This document shows, one piece after another, positions 7,212 through 13,620 of a stretch of 15,039 nt of DNA. Position numbers and translations under genes: made by a program. Every line of letters starts with the position of its first letter. The stretch's first letter is position 1. Under the pieces are notes generated by a model that was not told the origin of the DNA, searched no databases, and saw only the letters and a program-made list of their open reading frames with translations. The stretch covers positions 1 through 15,039 of the forward strand of contig JBLIML010000086.1 in the NCBI GenBank assembly GCA_047638675.1. The letters are read 5' to 3'. The stretch is from WLWS01 sp047638675. Its GTDB lineage: Bacteria; Pseudomonadota; Gammaproteobacteria; Eutrophobiales; Eutrophobiaceae.

Positions 7212-9545
7212 ATGACTGCGGAAGAGAAAATCCTGGCCACAGTGCCTAGTTCAAAATCGGTAATTGACTTACCGCCTTCACCGTTTTGTATTGAAGGTGA
7301 AAAAGGCAATCTATTTAATGCCGCAATTGAATTGCATTATATGAAAGGCGTGATTGAGTACGGCGCGCTTCGTTCAATAGATGATGCCAGTGAACAGATC
7401 TGTTTTGTTTCCTCACAGAGTCATGAAGAGTTGGAGATAAAATATTCAGATGTTCGCTTTGTGATATTTCCAAATGAACTACGTTACCAATTAAAAGATC
7501 ATCCTCTACAAAACCAGTCAGCGGTGGTGGTTAAACCAGAACTACCCCAATCGTTTAACATCAAGTTCAATGATGGCACCAGTTTAAGCGGTGATTCGGC
7601 AATATCTGTCGATAAGCTGACAGGCCTTCATCTATTCAAGGTTAAGCAAGGCAATATTGCGACACGCATGTTTGTACCTAAATCCACTATAACTATGTAT
7701 TCCATAGGGAAACAAATAGGCACGGTGTTAAAGGCGCAGAAAGTGGTCACAGAAGAGGGCCTGGCGCAAGGGCTGCAAACACAGGAAACCGTCCGTAAAC
7801 GACCTATTGGGGAGTATCTTAAAGATCAAGGGGTGGTGACAGATGCAGAATTAAAAAAGACTTTAAGACAGCAGAATAATTTTCCGAAGGTCAGGTTGGG
7901 CGAGTTATTGATTGCGGAAGGTCTGATAAGTCAGGCTCATCTCGACGAAGCTTTACTTATGCAAAAAGGAGACCGTGGACGTCGTCTGGGCGATATCCTC
8001 ATTGATATAGGTGCGACCACAGAAGATGCCGTACATTCAGCGCTGGCACAAAAACTGGGTGTGCCTTTTGTCAAACTGCGGGAATTTGAAATTGATCCTG
8101 CTGTACTTGAGCTAGTGCCGGTGGATATCGCAAGAAAACATTCTGTTATGCCATTGATGACGTTTGATAAATATCTGGTGGTTGCGGTTCCCGAACCCTC
8201 CATGGGTGAAGTTACCAATATTCTTGCCTTTGTCAGCAACCGAAGAATTGAATTGGCCGTTGCCACCCCAGGCGAGATCACCTGGGCAATCGACCACTAC
8301 TACGGTGACATCATAGAGGATGATGAAGGCATACTTGCAGCGCAAATAGTGCCGAGTAAAGATGATCAAGATGAGGAGATGGAGAAGTTAGCGAATGAAC
8401 GCCCCATCGTCAGACTTGTGCAAAACCTGCTAGCAGAAAGCATTGAGCGAAACGCATCTGATATACATATTCGCCCCTTGTCGAAAAGCGTCCAAGTGCT
8501 ATTCAGAATCCATGGCAAACTGACTCACATTCGAAATTTTGGTAAAAGCCTTCTGGCGCCGATCGTGAGTCGAATCAAGGTTGTCGCCCATATGGATGTG
8601 GCCCAACGCCGTATACCACAAGATGGTCGTGTGCAGGTAACAATGAACGGTCAAATAAAAGACATGCGCGTATCCAGCATACCAACCGTAGAAGGTGAGA
8701 GTGTGGTTATTCGTATTCTGGCCAGTGCCACGTCGTTAAAACCATTGGATGAGCTTGGGTTTTCCGAAGGTGATACAGAAATTCTCGCGCAACTTCTGCA
8801 AAGAGGATCGGGCATGATACTGGTGACGGGCCCAACTGGTTCAGGAAAATCAACTACGCTTTATTCCGCGCTAAACGTTTTGCGCGAAATGAATGTCAAT
8901 ATCATTACCGTAGAAGATCCAGTAGAAATTCGGCTGGATGGACTCGAGCAGGTACAGGTACATCATGAATACGGCATGGGTTTTGAACGCGTATTGAGGA
9001 ATGTGCTTCGTCACGATCCGGATGTGATCATGATTGGTGAAATCCGCGACGAAGAAACCGCAAAGATTGCTGTGAAGGCCGCGCAAACCGGTCATTTGGT
9101 GCTGAGTACCCTCCATACTAATAGTGCGGCGGATACCATTTTTCGCTTGCGTGAAATGAATGTGGAGCCTTATATGATCGCCTCTGCCTTGCGCGGCATT
9201 GTGGCCCAACGCCTCATCAAAAAGAACTGCGATCATTGTCGAGTAGAAGAAGAAGTCTCAGCCACCACTCGTCAACTATTGGGCGTGGGCGAGAATGATA
9301 AATTCTATGTCGGTGAGGGCTGCGATAATTGCGATAACACAGGCATTTCCGGACGGGTTCCCGCCTATGAATTTCTCAATGTCACGCCCAGCATCCAACA
9401 GGGAATATTAGGCAACATCTCTTCCCTGGAATTGAATGACCTGGCTCACTCCTGGGGCATGAAACCCCTGTCTGAATGTGCAATGAAATACGCAAGGAGC
9501 GGCGAAACAGCAATCGCGGAAGTGCATCGTATCTATACGACTTAA
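7212..9545 (+). CDS. GspE/PilB/MshE-type ATPase with four MshEN-like repeats
   Basis: This is a hexameric traffic ATPase that powers type II secretion or type IV/MSHA pilus assembly at the inner membrane (777 residues, long for the family). Residues 20-165 form an N-terminal region I do not recognise, with DGTSLSG and GLHLF blocks. Residues 168-281 contain four 30-residue repeats with glycines at 170, 200, 230 and 260; the last two match the MshEN c-di-GMP motif (RLG, then conserved L, L and Q). A GspE N2-like region follows (LGVPFV and on). The motor has Walker A GPTGSGKST 540-548, an Asp box VEDPVE 567-572, Walker B VIMIGEIRDE 605-614 and a His box TGHLVLSTLHTN 626-637. The C-terminal zinc ligands are C673, C676, C704 and C707. 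No pilin or secretin genes are adjacent, so it is a stand-alone copy whose machine is elsewhere. Confidence 0.93.
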   Translation: MTAEEKILATVPSSKSVIDLPPSPFCIEGEKGNLFNAAIELHYMKGVIEYGALRSIDDASEQICFVSSQSHEELEIKYSDVRFVIFPNELRYQLKDHPLQNQSAVVVKPELPQSFNIKFNDGTSLSGDSAISVDKLTGLHLFKVKQGNIATRMFVPKSTITMYSIGKQIGTVLKAQKVVTEEGLAQGLQTQETVRKRPIGEYLKDQGVVTDAELKKTLRQQNNFPKVRLGELLIAEGLISQAHLDEALLMQKGDRGRRLGDILIDIGATTEDAVHSALAQKLGVPFVKLREFEIDPAVLELVPVDIARKHSVMPLMTFDKYLVVAVPEPSMGEVTNILAFVSNRRIELAVATPGEITWAIDHYYGDIIEDDEGILAAQIVPSKDDQDEEMEKLANERPIVRLVQNLLAESIERNASDIHIRPLSKSVQVLFRIHGKLTHIRNFGKSLLAPIVSRIKVVAHMDVAQRRIPQDGRVQVTMNGQIKDMRVSSIPTVEGESVVIRILASATSLKPLDELGFSEGDTEILAQLLQRGSGMILVTGPTGSGKSTTLYSALNVLREMNVNIITVEDPVEIRLDGLEQVQVHHEYGMGFERVLRNVLRHDPDVIMIGEIRDEETAKIAVKAAQTGHLVLSTLHTNSAADTIFRLREMNVEPYMIASALRGIVAQRLIKKNCDHCRVEEEVSATTRQLLGVGENDKFYVGEGCDNCDNTGISGRVPAYEFLNVTPSIQQGILGNISSLELNDLAHSWGMKPLSECAMKYARSGETAIAEVHRIYTT

Positions 9546-9604
9546 ACCCACAAAGCCCATCTTTAATCGTTCCAGGCGTGAAAAAGAGATGCCGCATTAG
9601 TACC

Positions 9605-9727
9605 GATGCTATGGATGAATTCCAGGGCTAAGAAGTCGGCTGGGACGGTAAAAAACTGTTCGGATCGGAGATTCTGGTCACACCCTGGCGTAATTTGTGT
9701 TCAAATGCCAACCGCGATATCCAGTAA
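9605..9727 (+). pseudogene. Decayed C-terminal remnant of a third CarAa-like Rieske oxygenase
   Basis: Read in one frame from 9605, the sequence gives AMDEFQG, an in-frame TAA, then EVGWDGKKLFGSEILVT and PWRNLCSNANRDIQ before a final TAA. It aligns with the C-terminus of the intact oxygenase (residues 355-393): 27 of 39 positions are identical, including AMDEF, GW, LFG and WRNLCSNANR. The internal stop and loss of everything upstream make it non-functional. A poorly aligned, frameshifted stretch may extend it back to about 9589. It sits between the ATPase gene and the toxin-antitoxin island, so the island edge or a deletion probably removed the rest. Confidence 0.85.
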
Positions 9728-9805
9728 TTGCTACATGGAGCACAGACTCCAGCAAGGTAAACTACAACCATCTCTATTTAGGGCTTGTTTGTATTGTCAG
9801 AAGTT

Positions 9806-9862
9806 CTTGTCTCCTCACATTTTCTCAATTAATATCCTTACCATAAAGTAAGATATTAATTG
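9806..9862 (+). promoter_or_regulatory. vapBC promoter and palindromic operator
   Basis: A long inverted repeat has a left arm at 9826-9841 (caattaatatccttac) and a right arm at 9848-9862 (gtaagatattaattg), around a 6-nt loop. The arms pair over 15 positions with one unmatched base. A possible promoter, TTGTCT (9806-9811) and TAATAT (9830-9835) with an 18-bp spacer, has its -10 inside the left arm. AbrB-type antitoxins bind such palindromes and repress their own operon, so this is probably the VapB operator. Confidence 0.6.
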
Positions 9863-9881
9863 TATAAGTAAGGAAAATATT

Positions 9882-10121
9882 ATGACAACTGCAACCGTTA
9901 CAAGCAAAGGCCAGATTACCATTCCCAAAGAAATTCGGGAATTTCTACATCTTGATAGCGGAGATAGAATTAATTTTCTTATGAACGATGAGGGCCAGGT
10001 TAGTATTGTACCTGCGACCTGCAACATAACTTCCTTGAAGGGCATCATTCCAAAACCTAAAAAGCCGGTAACTCTTGCCGCTATGAAAAAGACCATCCGC
10101 AAACGCGGTAGTCGTTCTTGA
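9882..10121 (+). CDS. vapB: VapB-type antitoxin, AbrB/MazE swapped-hairpin fold
   Basis: This 79-residue antitoxin has an AbrB/SpoVT DNA-binding domain at about 3-48. The signature TSKGQITIPKEIRE is at 7-20, followed by LDSGDRINF. It should bind and neutralise the downstream PIN toxin through its basic C-terminal tail (KPKKP...MKKTIRKRG) and repress its own promoter through the palindrome at 9826-9862. The ATG has a good ribosome-binding site (AAGGA, about 7 nt upstream). Its stop overlaps the toxin start by 4 nt (TTGA). This order and overlap are typical of vapBC operons. Confidence 0.88.
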   Translation: MTTATVTSKGQITIPKEIREFLHLDSGDRINFLMNDEGQVSIVPATCNITSLKGIIPKPKKPVTLAAMKKTIRKRGSRS

Positions 10122-10516
10122 AAGCACTTGATACCAATGTGCTAGTACGCTATCTGGTACAGGATGATCCAGGTCAATCGTTAATTGCGACGAGGTTTAT
10201 TGAAAAAAACTGTACCACGGAAACGCCAGCATTTATTGGTCATATTGTATTATGTGAATTGGTTTGGATATTGGAAAGTAACTATTCCCTGGATCGTGAA
10301 GCCATTTCGACATTATTAGAACGTTTAATGCAGGTAGCACAATTAATTGTAATGGAGCCCTCTTGTGTATGGAAAGCATTAAATGATTACAAGCGTTCAA
10401 ATGTGGATTTCGCAGATCACCTACTCGCACGGGTTAATGAGGCACAAGGCTGCGAAGTTACGGTAACGTTTGACAAAAAGGCAGGCATGCAACCGATGTT
10501 TGAACTCTTAGAATGA
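10118..10516 (+). CDS. vapC: VapC-type toxin, PIN-domain ribonuclease
   Basis: This 132-residue PIN-domain endoribonuclease is of the VapC type; such toxins cleave tRNA or rRNA and stop translation when unbound. The acidic metal-binding residues are D5 (LDTNVLVRYL), E47 (CELVWIL), D97 and D100 (VDFADHLL) and D119 (TFDKKA). The start is a TTG at 10118 that overlaps the antitoxin stop, and LDTNVL at residues 4-9 fixes it. All catalytic acids are present, so it is probably active. It is the left-most of four toxin-antitoxin modules, and the only one not bordered by tRNA sequence on its left. The next 188 nt hold no gene, only a short inverted repeat (catacc/ggtatg, 10533-10546). Confidence 0.9.
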   Translation: MKALDTNVLVRYLVQDDPGQSLIATRFIEKNCTTETPAFIGHIVLCELVWILESNYSLDREAISTLLERLMQVAQLIVMEPSCVWKALNDYKRSNVDFADHLLARVNEAQGCEVTVTFDKKAGMQPMFELLE

Positions 10517-10704
10517 ATTGATTATAAGTGAACATACCACGGTATGATCTATATAGAATTGTCATCGAATTAAGGTAAATGAATTTTATCCAAAGAAATG
10601 ATAGTATCACGACCGCTGCTGGCCCATCCTGGTATGATTTACTTCAAGGGTGGAGCAGAGCCGCTACCAGATATCAATTAAAGTGAAATTATTGCGTCAA
10701 CTAC

Positions 10705-10748
10705 GCGCCCGTAGCTCAGTTGGATAGAGTACCTGACTACGAACTAGT
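10705..10748 (+). pseudogene. 5' half of a tRNA-Arg(ACG) gene, truncated after the anticodon loop
   Basis: Forty-four bases match the 5' part of the intact tRNA-Arg at 11670 with two differences (G to A just before the anticodon loop, C to T in the 3' anticodon stem). They cover the acceptor 5' strand, D-arm and anticodon loop including ACG. After ctagt the similarity stops. No T-arm or 3' acceptor strand follows, so it cannot fold as a tRNA. It lies between VapBC and the RelB/YafQ module. Confidence 0.88.
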
Positions 10749-10819
10749 TATTACAAAGTACTTTCCAGATGTATATACTGGTAAAAACCAACATTATAAA
10801 TAGATTTTGTATTGTTTAC

Positions 10820-11089
10820 TCATTTAAATAAATCAGAATGGGAACCGGTTCTCGCAAGTTGTAATTCATTGTCGGTTATCCGGTAAAGGAGAAGCCAGTC
10901 AGGTTCAATATGACAATCCCGGTAATTTACCCAGTCGCCGGTTAAAGGATGCTCCCGATATCGTTCATCCAGGAACCGTTCATTGGTAAGCTCAATAATC
11001 ACCGCCCTTAATTTCCCGATGTCTTTGTCGCGCCGTTGAAGGCGTTTAACATCACGTCGAAAACGGCTGCCTTCCCTGATTTGTAACAA
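10820..11089 (-). CDS. yafQ: YafQ-family toxin, RelE-type mRNA interferase
   Basis: This 89-residue RelE-superfamily toxin is of the YafQ branch, whose members bind the ribosome and cleave mRNA. The strongest signature is the C-terminal half: RDCHIEPDWLLLYRI (57-71), then LARTGSHSDLF. It contains the histidines and the RTGSHSDLF tail typical of YafQ. The start is TTG at 11089, 3 nt past the antitoxin stop, with AGGA about 9 nt upstream. It is translated from the same minus-strand transcript as the antitoxin. The sequence appears intact. Confidence 0.88.
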   Translation of the reverse strand: MLQIREGSRFRRDVKRLQRRDKDIGKLRAVIIELTNERFLDERYREHPLTGDWVNYRDCHIEPDWLLLYRITDNELQLARTGSHSDLFK

Positions 11090-11092
11090 CGC

Positions 11093-11359
11093 TTATTCCT
11101 TTTCCCATTTATCAAAAAGCGCCTCGGGATTGTTATAAACTTTGCCACCACCTTCTTCCATTTCCTTTATTGCATCAATCGTGTCAGCATTGGGTACCTT
11201 GGTACGCGGTTGAAACGGCAAGCCGCCCGTATTCACCACCTGTTGCAGGAACAAGCGAATAGCCTCTGCGGTTTTCAGGCCCATGGCATTTAAAATCGCA
11301 TCGGCCTGTTCTTTCAGTTCAGGCGATACCCGCGCCTGGACATGTGTATTTTTGGACAT
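11093..11359 (-). CDS. relB: RelB/DinJ-family antitoxin
   Basis: This 88-residue antitoxin has an N-terminal ribbon-helix-helix domain (VQARVSPELKEQADAILNAMG, then TAEAIRLFLQQVV) and the family's GGLPFQPR block at 45-52. The C-terminal segment should wrap the YafQ toxin. It is the first gene of a minus-strand pair. The ATG has an AGGTGA ribosome-binding site about 5 nt upstream. An inverted repeat over the predicted -10 suggests autorepression. DinJ and RelB are hard to separate at this level, but the YafQ partner favours a DinJ-like role. Confidence 0.88.
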   Translation of the reverse strand: MSKNTHVQARVSPELKEQADAILNAMGLKTAEAIRLFLQQVVNTGGLPFQPRTKVPNADTIDAIKEMEEGGGKVYNNPEALFDKWEKE

Positions 11360-11389
11360 GACGTCACCTATTTGTGAATGTAATCATAC

Positions 11390-11426
11390 GTACTCTATTA
11401 TAGTACAAAAGTTTATGGTATTGTAA
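11390..11426 (-). promoter_or_regulatory. relB-yafQ promoter and operator
   Basis: On the minus strand, TTACAA (11426-11421) and TATAAT (11402-11397) are separated by 18 bp, a strong sigma-70 match upstream of the antitoxin. The inverted repeat gtact/agtac (11390-11406) covers the -10. That is where a ribbon-helix-helix antitoxin would bind to repress. Confidence 0.6.
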
Positions 11427-11473
11427 CTATAAACTCCCAACCTTTTGACAAGTAGAGTCTTGGTTTGAGAGTG

Positions 11474-11490
11474 CCTGGCAAAGCGCCAGG
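11474..11490. other. Small hairpin in the gap before the tRNA
   Basis: cctggc-aaagc-gccagg forms a 6-bp perfect stem in the 263-nt gap between the relB promoter and the tRNA gene. No T-run follows. Nothing else recognisable is seen in this gap. Confidence 0.35.
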
Positions 11491-11669
11491 TGTTCGGGCT
11501 TATGTGAAAATTGAACGTTAGAGAATTTTTAACTGGTTCATTTTCAAAGATTTTTACACGATTAGGTTTTTGTTGGATAATGTGTCCTGCAAAAATTCTG
11601 TCCTGTTATTTTGGTATCGTCTGCATGGGACAATTACCAAATAAATCTTTGATTAGAAAGAAATATTAT

Positions 11670-11746
11670 GCGCCCGTAGCTCAGTTGGATAGAGTACCTG
11701 GCTACGAACCAGGGGGTCGGAGGTTCGAATCCTTCCGGGCGCGCCA
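11670..11746 (+). tRNA. tRNA-Arg (anticodon ACG), intact
   Basis: This 77-nt gene folds as a full cloverleaf. The acceptor stem pairs gcgcccg with cgggcgc, the D-loop contains agttgga, the anticodon stem cctgg/ccagg encloses ctACGaa, the T-arm carries ttcgaat, and the CCA end is encoded. ACG is the arginine anticodon read as inosine to decode CGU, CGC and CGA, so the gene is probably important to the cell. It sits between two minus-strand toxin-antitoxin modules and is the only complete copy among four related pieces. tRNA genes are common targets for tyrosine recombinases, and one is encoded at the right end of the window. Confidence 0.96.
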
Positions 11747-11856
11747 TTTTCATAAAAACTTACAAATTTTCCGAAATGTTAAAATCTCGATTGAGGCCGT
11801 CTGGCAAGCCCCTTACTATACGAATAAAGAGATTGCTAAAGTTGTTTCTCCAGGTC

Positions 11857-12123
11857 TTACCTTCCTAACACACGCACGATCTCCACGTCCTGTCCCTCAA
11901 TGCGGTAATAAATAGAATGAACACCACAAACGCTGCGACGATATCCCACCCGAATATGATCAACAGTGGCGAAAAGTTCCGGTGATTCTGCCAACACTGA
12001 AAATCGTCGCTTAAACTTCTCGCGATACTGATCGGATTGAGCTACACCAAATTGATCATCACCATACTGTGCGATACTAATCAGATCTTCTATAGCTGCT
12101 TCGCTAAGGTAATATTTAGCCAT
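11857..12123 (-). CDS. parE: ParE-family toxin
   Basis: This 88-residue RelE/ParE-superfamily toxin resembles ParE, whose studied members poison DNA gyrase. The start MAKYYLSEAAIEDLISI resembles the usual ParE N-terminus. The C-terminal blocks are HIRVGYRRSVCGVHSIYYRI and VEIVRVLGR. The ATG at 12123 overlaps the antitoxin stop by 8 nt. An in-frame upstream start would give an N-terminal extension unlike the family, so it is rejected. The tail after RVLGR is a few residues shorter than in many ParE proteins. It lies 110 bp after the intact tRNA, on the opposite strand. Confidence 0.87.
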   Translation of the reverse strand: MAKYYLSEAAIEDLISIAQYGDDQFGVAQSDQYREKFKRRFSVLAESPELFATVDHIRVGYRRSVCGVHSIYYRIEGQDVEIVRVLGR

Positions 12124-12382
12124 TTTTATCCCTGTGGCGTTGTCTGGCCTCTTGCCAAATTGCATCAACGCTACGATCACTGAAACCGCTCTGCTCGCCT
12201 TCAATCAGCGCAGCACGGATGGCTTCGACCTCAGAAGTGCTTTCCTGCTCCCGAATTTGGCGTTCACGAATTAGCTCGCGAACAACTTCGCTTTCATTAC
12301 CGTAATGCCCGCTTTCAATCTGGGATTTAATCCAGCTATCTTGTTGATTGGTGACGGATATGCTTTTTTTTACCATCGGCAT
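12116..12382 (-). CDS. parD: ParD-family antitoxin
   Basis: This 88-residue ParD-type antitoxin has an N-terminal ribbon-helix-helix domain (KKSISVTNQQDSWIKSQIES, then NESEVVRELIRER). An acidic C-terminal region should bind ParE (EVEAIRAALIEGEQSG and on). The ATG at 12382 was chosen over one seven codons upstream because GGAG lies 8 nt before it and MPMVKKSISVT matches ParD starts. An inverted repeat upstream suggests autorepression. Confidence 0.87.
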   Translation of the reverse strand: MPMVKKSISVTNQQDSWIKSQIESGHYGNESEVVRELIRERQIREQESTSEVEAIRAALIEGEQSGFSDRSVDAIWQEARQRHRDKNG

Positions 12383-12409
12383 GATTTTTTCTCCATAGGG
12401 CAAATATTC

Positions 12410-12439
12410 ATACTAAGTAGTATATTTTACTCCAATCAA
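12410..12439 (-). promoter_or_regulatory. parDE promoter and operator
   Basis: On the minus strand, TTGATT (12439-12434) and TAGTAT (12415-12410) are separated by 18 bp. The inverted repeat atact-aagt-agtat (12410-12423) covers the -10, a likely ParD binding site. Confidence 0.45.
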
Positions 12440-12513
12440 TAAGCTAAATTTCCTTCACTTTGGTACTTACATGTTGATTTTCAAGACCAATCGATCCACT
12501 TTGTTCCTGCTCC

Positions 12514-12581
12514 CTACGAACCAGGGGGTCGGAGGTTCGAACACCCCTCAAGGGGGTACCGAGGTCCTTCCGGGCGCGCCA
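12514..12581 (+). repeat. 3' half of tRNA-Arg with a 23-nt insertion (copy B)
   Basis: From ctacgaacc at the anticodon loop to the terminal CCA, this 68-bp piece matches the 3' half of the intact tRNA-Arg, but carries 23 extra nt between ttcgaa of the T-loop and tccttcc. It has no 5' half, so it is not a functional tRNA. With copy C (13456) it forms direct repeats, 66 of 68 identical, around the HigBA module. It resembles an attachment-site remnant of integration at the tRNA 3' end. Confidence 0.88.
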
Positions 12582-12658
12582 TTTCTAAAAGGTCCATTTC
12601 TGACATAAACACACTCTTCAAAAGACTGCTGATAAATTAATTATGTCAGTGAATAAAA

Positions 12659-12688
12659 ATTGTAACCCGTAACGACACAGGTTACAAT
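12659..12688 (+). promoter_or_regulatory. higBA promoter with operator arms on the -35 and -10
   Basis: TTGTAA (12660-12665) and TACAAT (12683-12688) have a 17-bp spacer. The perfect 9-bp inverted repeat attgtaacc/ggttacaat (12659-12667 and 12680-12688) places one arm on each promoter box, a good layout for HigA repression. The GTG of higB is only 7 nt after the -10, so the message may be leaderless. Confidence 0.7.
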
Positions 12689-12694
12689 CACAAG

Positions 12695-12973
12695 GTGATT
12701 AAGCAATTCAAGCACGGTGGGCTGGAAAAATACTTCTTGCGAGGTACTAAGTCGGGAATACAGGCAAAGCACGCTAACCGAATTCGCTTGATTCTAGGTC
12801 GGTTGCACGTCTCTACTCAACCGCAAGATATGAATCTACCCGGTCTTGCGTTACATGAGCTTCGTGGACGTCGTAAAGGTACCTGGTCTGTCAAAGTCAG
12901 CGGTAACTGGAGAATCACTTTCTCATTTGACGGGCTTGATGCAATCGAAGTCAATTATGAAGATTATCATTAA
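12695..12973 (+). CDS. higB: HigB-family toxin, RelE-type mRNA interferase
   Basis: This 92-residue toxin of the HigB (host inhibition of growth, RelE superfamily) type cleaves mRNA on the ribosome in studied members. It shows the family pattern: IKQFKHGGLEKYFLRGTKSGI at the N-terminus, HANRIRLILGRL, LHELRGRRKGTWSVKVSGNWRI in the middle, and VNYEDYH at the end. The start is the GTG at 12695, supported by the alignment to the family N-terminus even though no Shine-Dalgarno is present. As usual for hig, and unlike the other modules here, the toxin precedes the antitoxin. The antitoxin start is 10 nt downstream. Confidence 0.92.
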   Translation: MIKQFKHGGLEKYFLRGTKSGIQAKHANRIRLILGRLHVSTQPQDMNLPGLALHELRGRRKGTWSVKVSGNWRITFSFDGLDAIEVNYEDYH

Positions 12974-12983
12974 GGTAAATATT

Positions 12984-13271
12984 ATGAGAATGCACAATCC
13001 ACCACATCCAGGAGAAATCTTACGCGAGTTCTGTATTGAACCTCTGGGTGTCAGTGTAACTCGAGCAGCTGAAGCACTTGGCGTAAGTCGCAAGACTCTC
13101 TCTTCCATATTGAACGGACGTTCAGGTATTAGCCCGGAAATGGCTATTCGTCTCAGCAAAGCTTTCGATACCTCTGCAGAGAGTTGGCTAAATCAGCAGG
13201 TTCAGTACGATTTGTGGCTTGCTGAAAAAAATGCAGATGATATGGAAGTTGAACATTTATCGGCTGCATAG
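12984..13271 (+). CDS. higA: HigA-family antitoxin, XRE helix-turn-helix
   Basis: This 95-residue antitoxin has a helix-turn-helix XRE domain. MHNPPHPGEILREF (residues 3-16) and LGVSVTRAAEALGVSRKTLS lead to the family blocks NGRSGISPEMAIRLSKAF and WLNQQVQYDLW. It should neutralise HigB and repress the promoter at 12659. The ATG at 12984 was chosen over an in-frame upstream codon at 12846 that lies inside higB, because it gives the normal family start. After it, 172 nt without a gene lead to tRNA-Arg copy C. Confidence 0.93.
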   Translation: MRMHNPPHPGEILREFCIEPLGVSVTRAAEALGVSRKTLSSILNGRSGISPEMAIRLSKAFDTSAESWLNQQVQYDLWLAEKNADDMEVEHLSAA

Positions 13272-13455
13272 AAAATGATCCCCTGATGACATTGGGCGAA
13301 CTACATTGATAATTTATTGCGAGTATCTGTCCCACAGTTCAACCCCACTTAACGTATAAACAAGTACTTAGCTGTGCTGTTAGACCAGTTTTGTGAGACA
13401 GTGCTTACGGGTATCTTACTGAATTAGAATCGATTTTCAGATTTAGAGTACCAGT

Positions 13456-13523
13456 CTACGAACCAGGGGGTCGGAGGTTTGAACACCCCACAAGGGGGTA
13501 CCGAGGTCCTTCCGGGCGCGCCA
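13456..13523 (+). repeat. 3' half of tRNA-Arg with the same 23-nt insertion (copy C)
   Basis: This is the second 68-bp copy, from the anticodon loop to CCA, and differs from copy B at two positions (ttcgaa to ttTgaa; ccTcaa to ccAcaa). Faint similarity extends upstream: tagagtacc at 13444-13452 matches the D-stem and anticodon-stem region of the intact tRNA. Copy C therefore keeps slightly more 5' tRNA sequence than copy B. It is the right border of the HigBA unit. Confidence 0.87.
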
Positions 13524-13592
13524 TATCTCTAGTCCTTAGGGATATGAATTAGCTACCTTGTCCCATAAAATACATTTTGTCCCATAGATATG

Positions 13593-13603
13593 ATGATAAT
13601 CAT
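13593..13603. promoter_or_regulatory. Fur-box-like palindrome upstream of the unknown gene
   Basis: atgataatcat is identical to the central 11 bp of the classical Fur box, but the outer bases do not match well (gata before, ttt after). It lies 18 bp before the ATG at 13621. Two direct copies of ttgtcccata (13558-13567 and 13577-13586) precede it. Iron regulation is only a suggestion. Confidence 0.25.
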
Positions 13604-13620
13604 TTTTTAGTTTTCTTTTT

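Noticed and set aside
11511..11915. 134-codon reading frame across the tRNA gene
   Set aside because: It runs through the whole tRNA-Arg gene and into the antisense of parE, and its translation is partly the tRNA sequence.
10705..12581. Functional split tRNA made from the 5' half and copy B
   Set aside because: Copy B has a 23-nt insertion breaking the T-arm, the 5' half has anticodon-stem mismatches, and an intact tRNA-Arg is present between them.
12846..12983. Longer N-terminus for HigA
   Set aside because: The extra 46 codons overlap higB in another frame and are unlike the family. The ATG at 12984 gives the standard HigA start.
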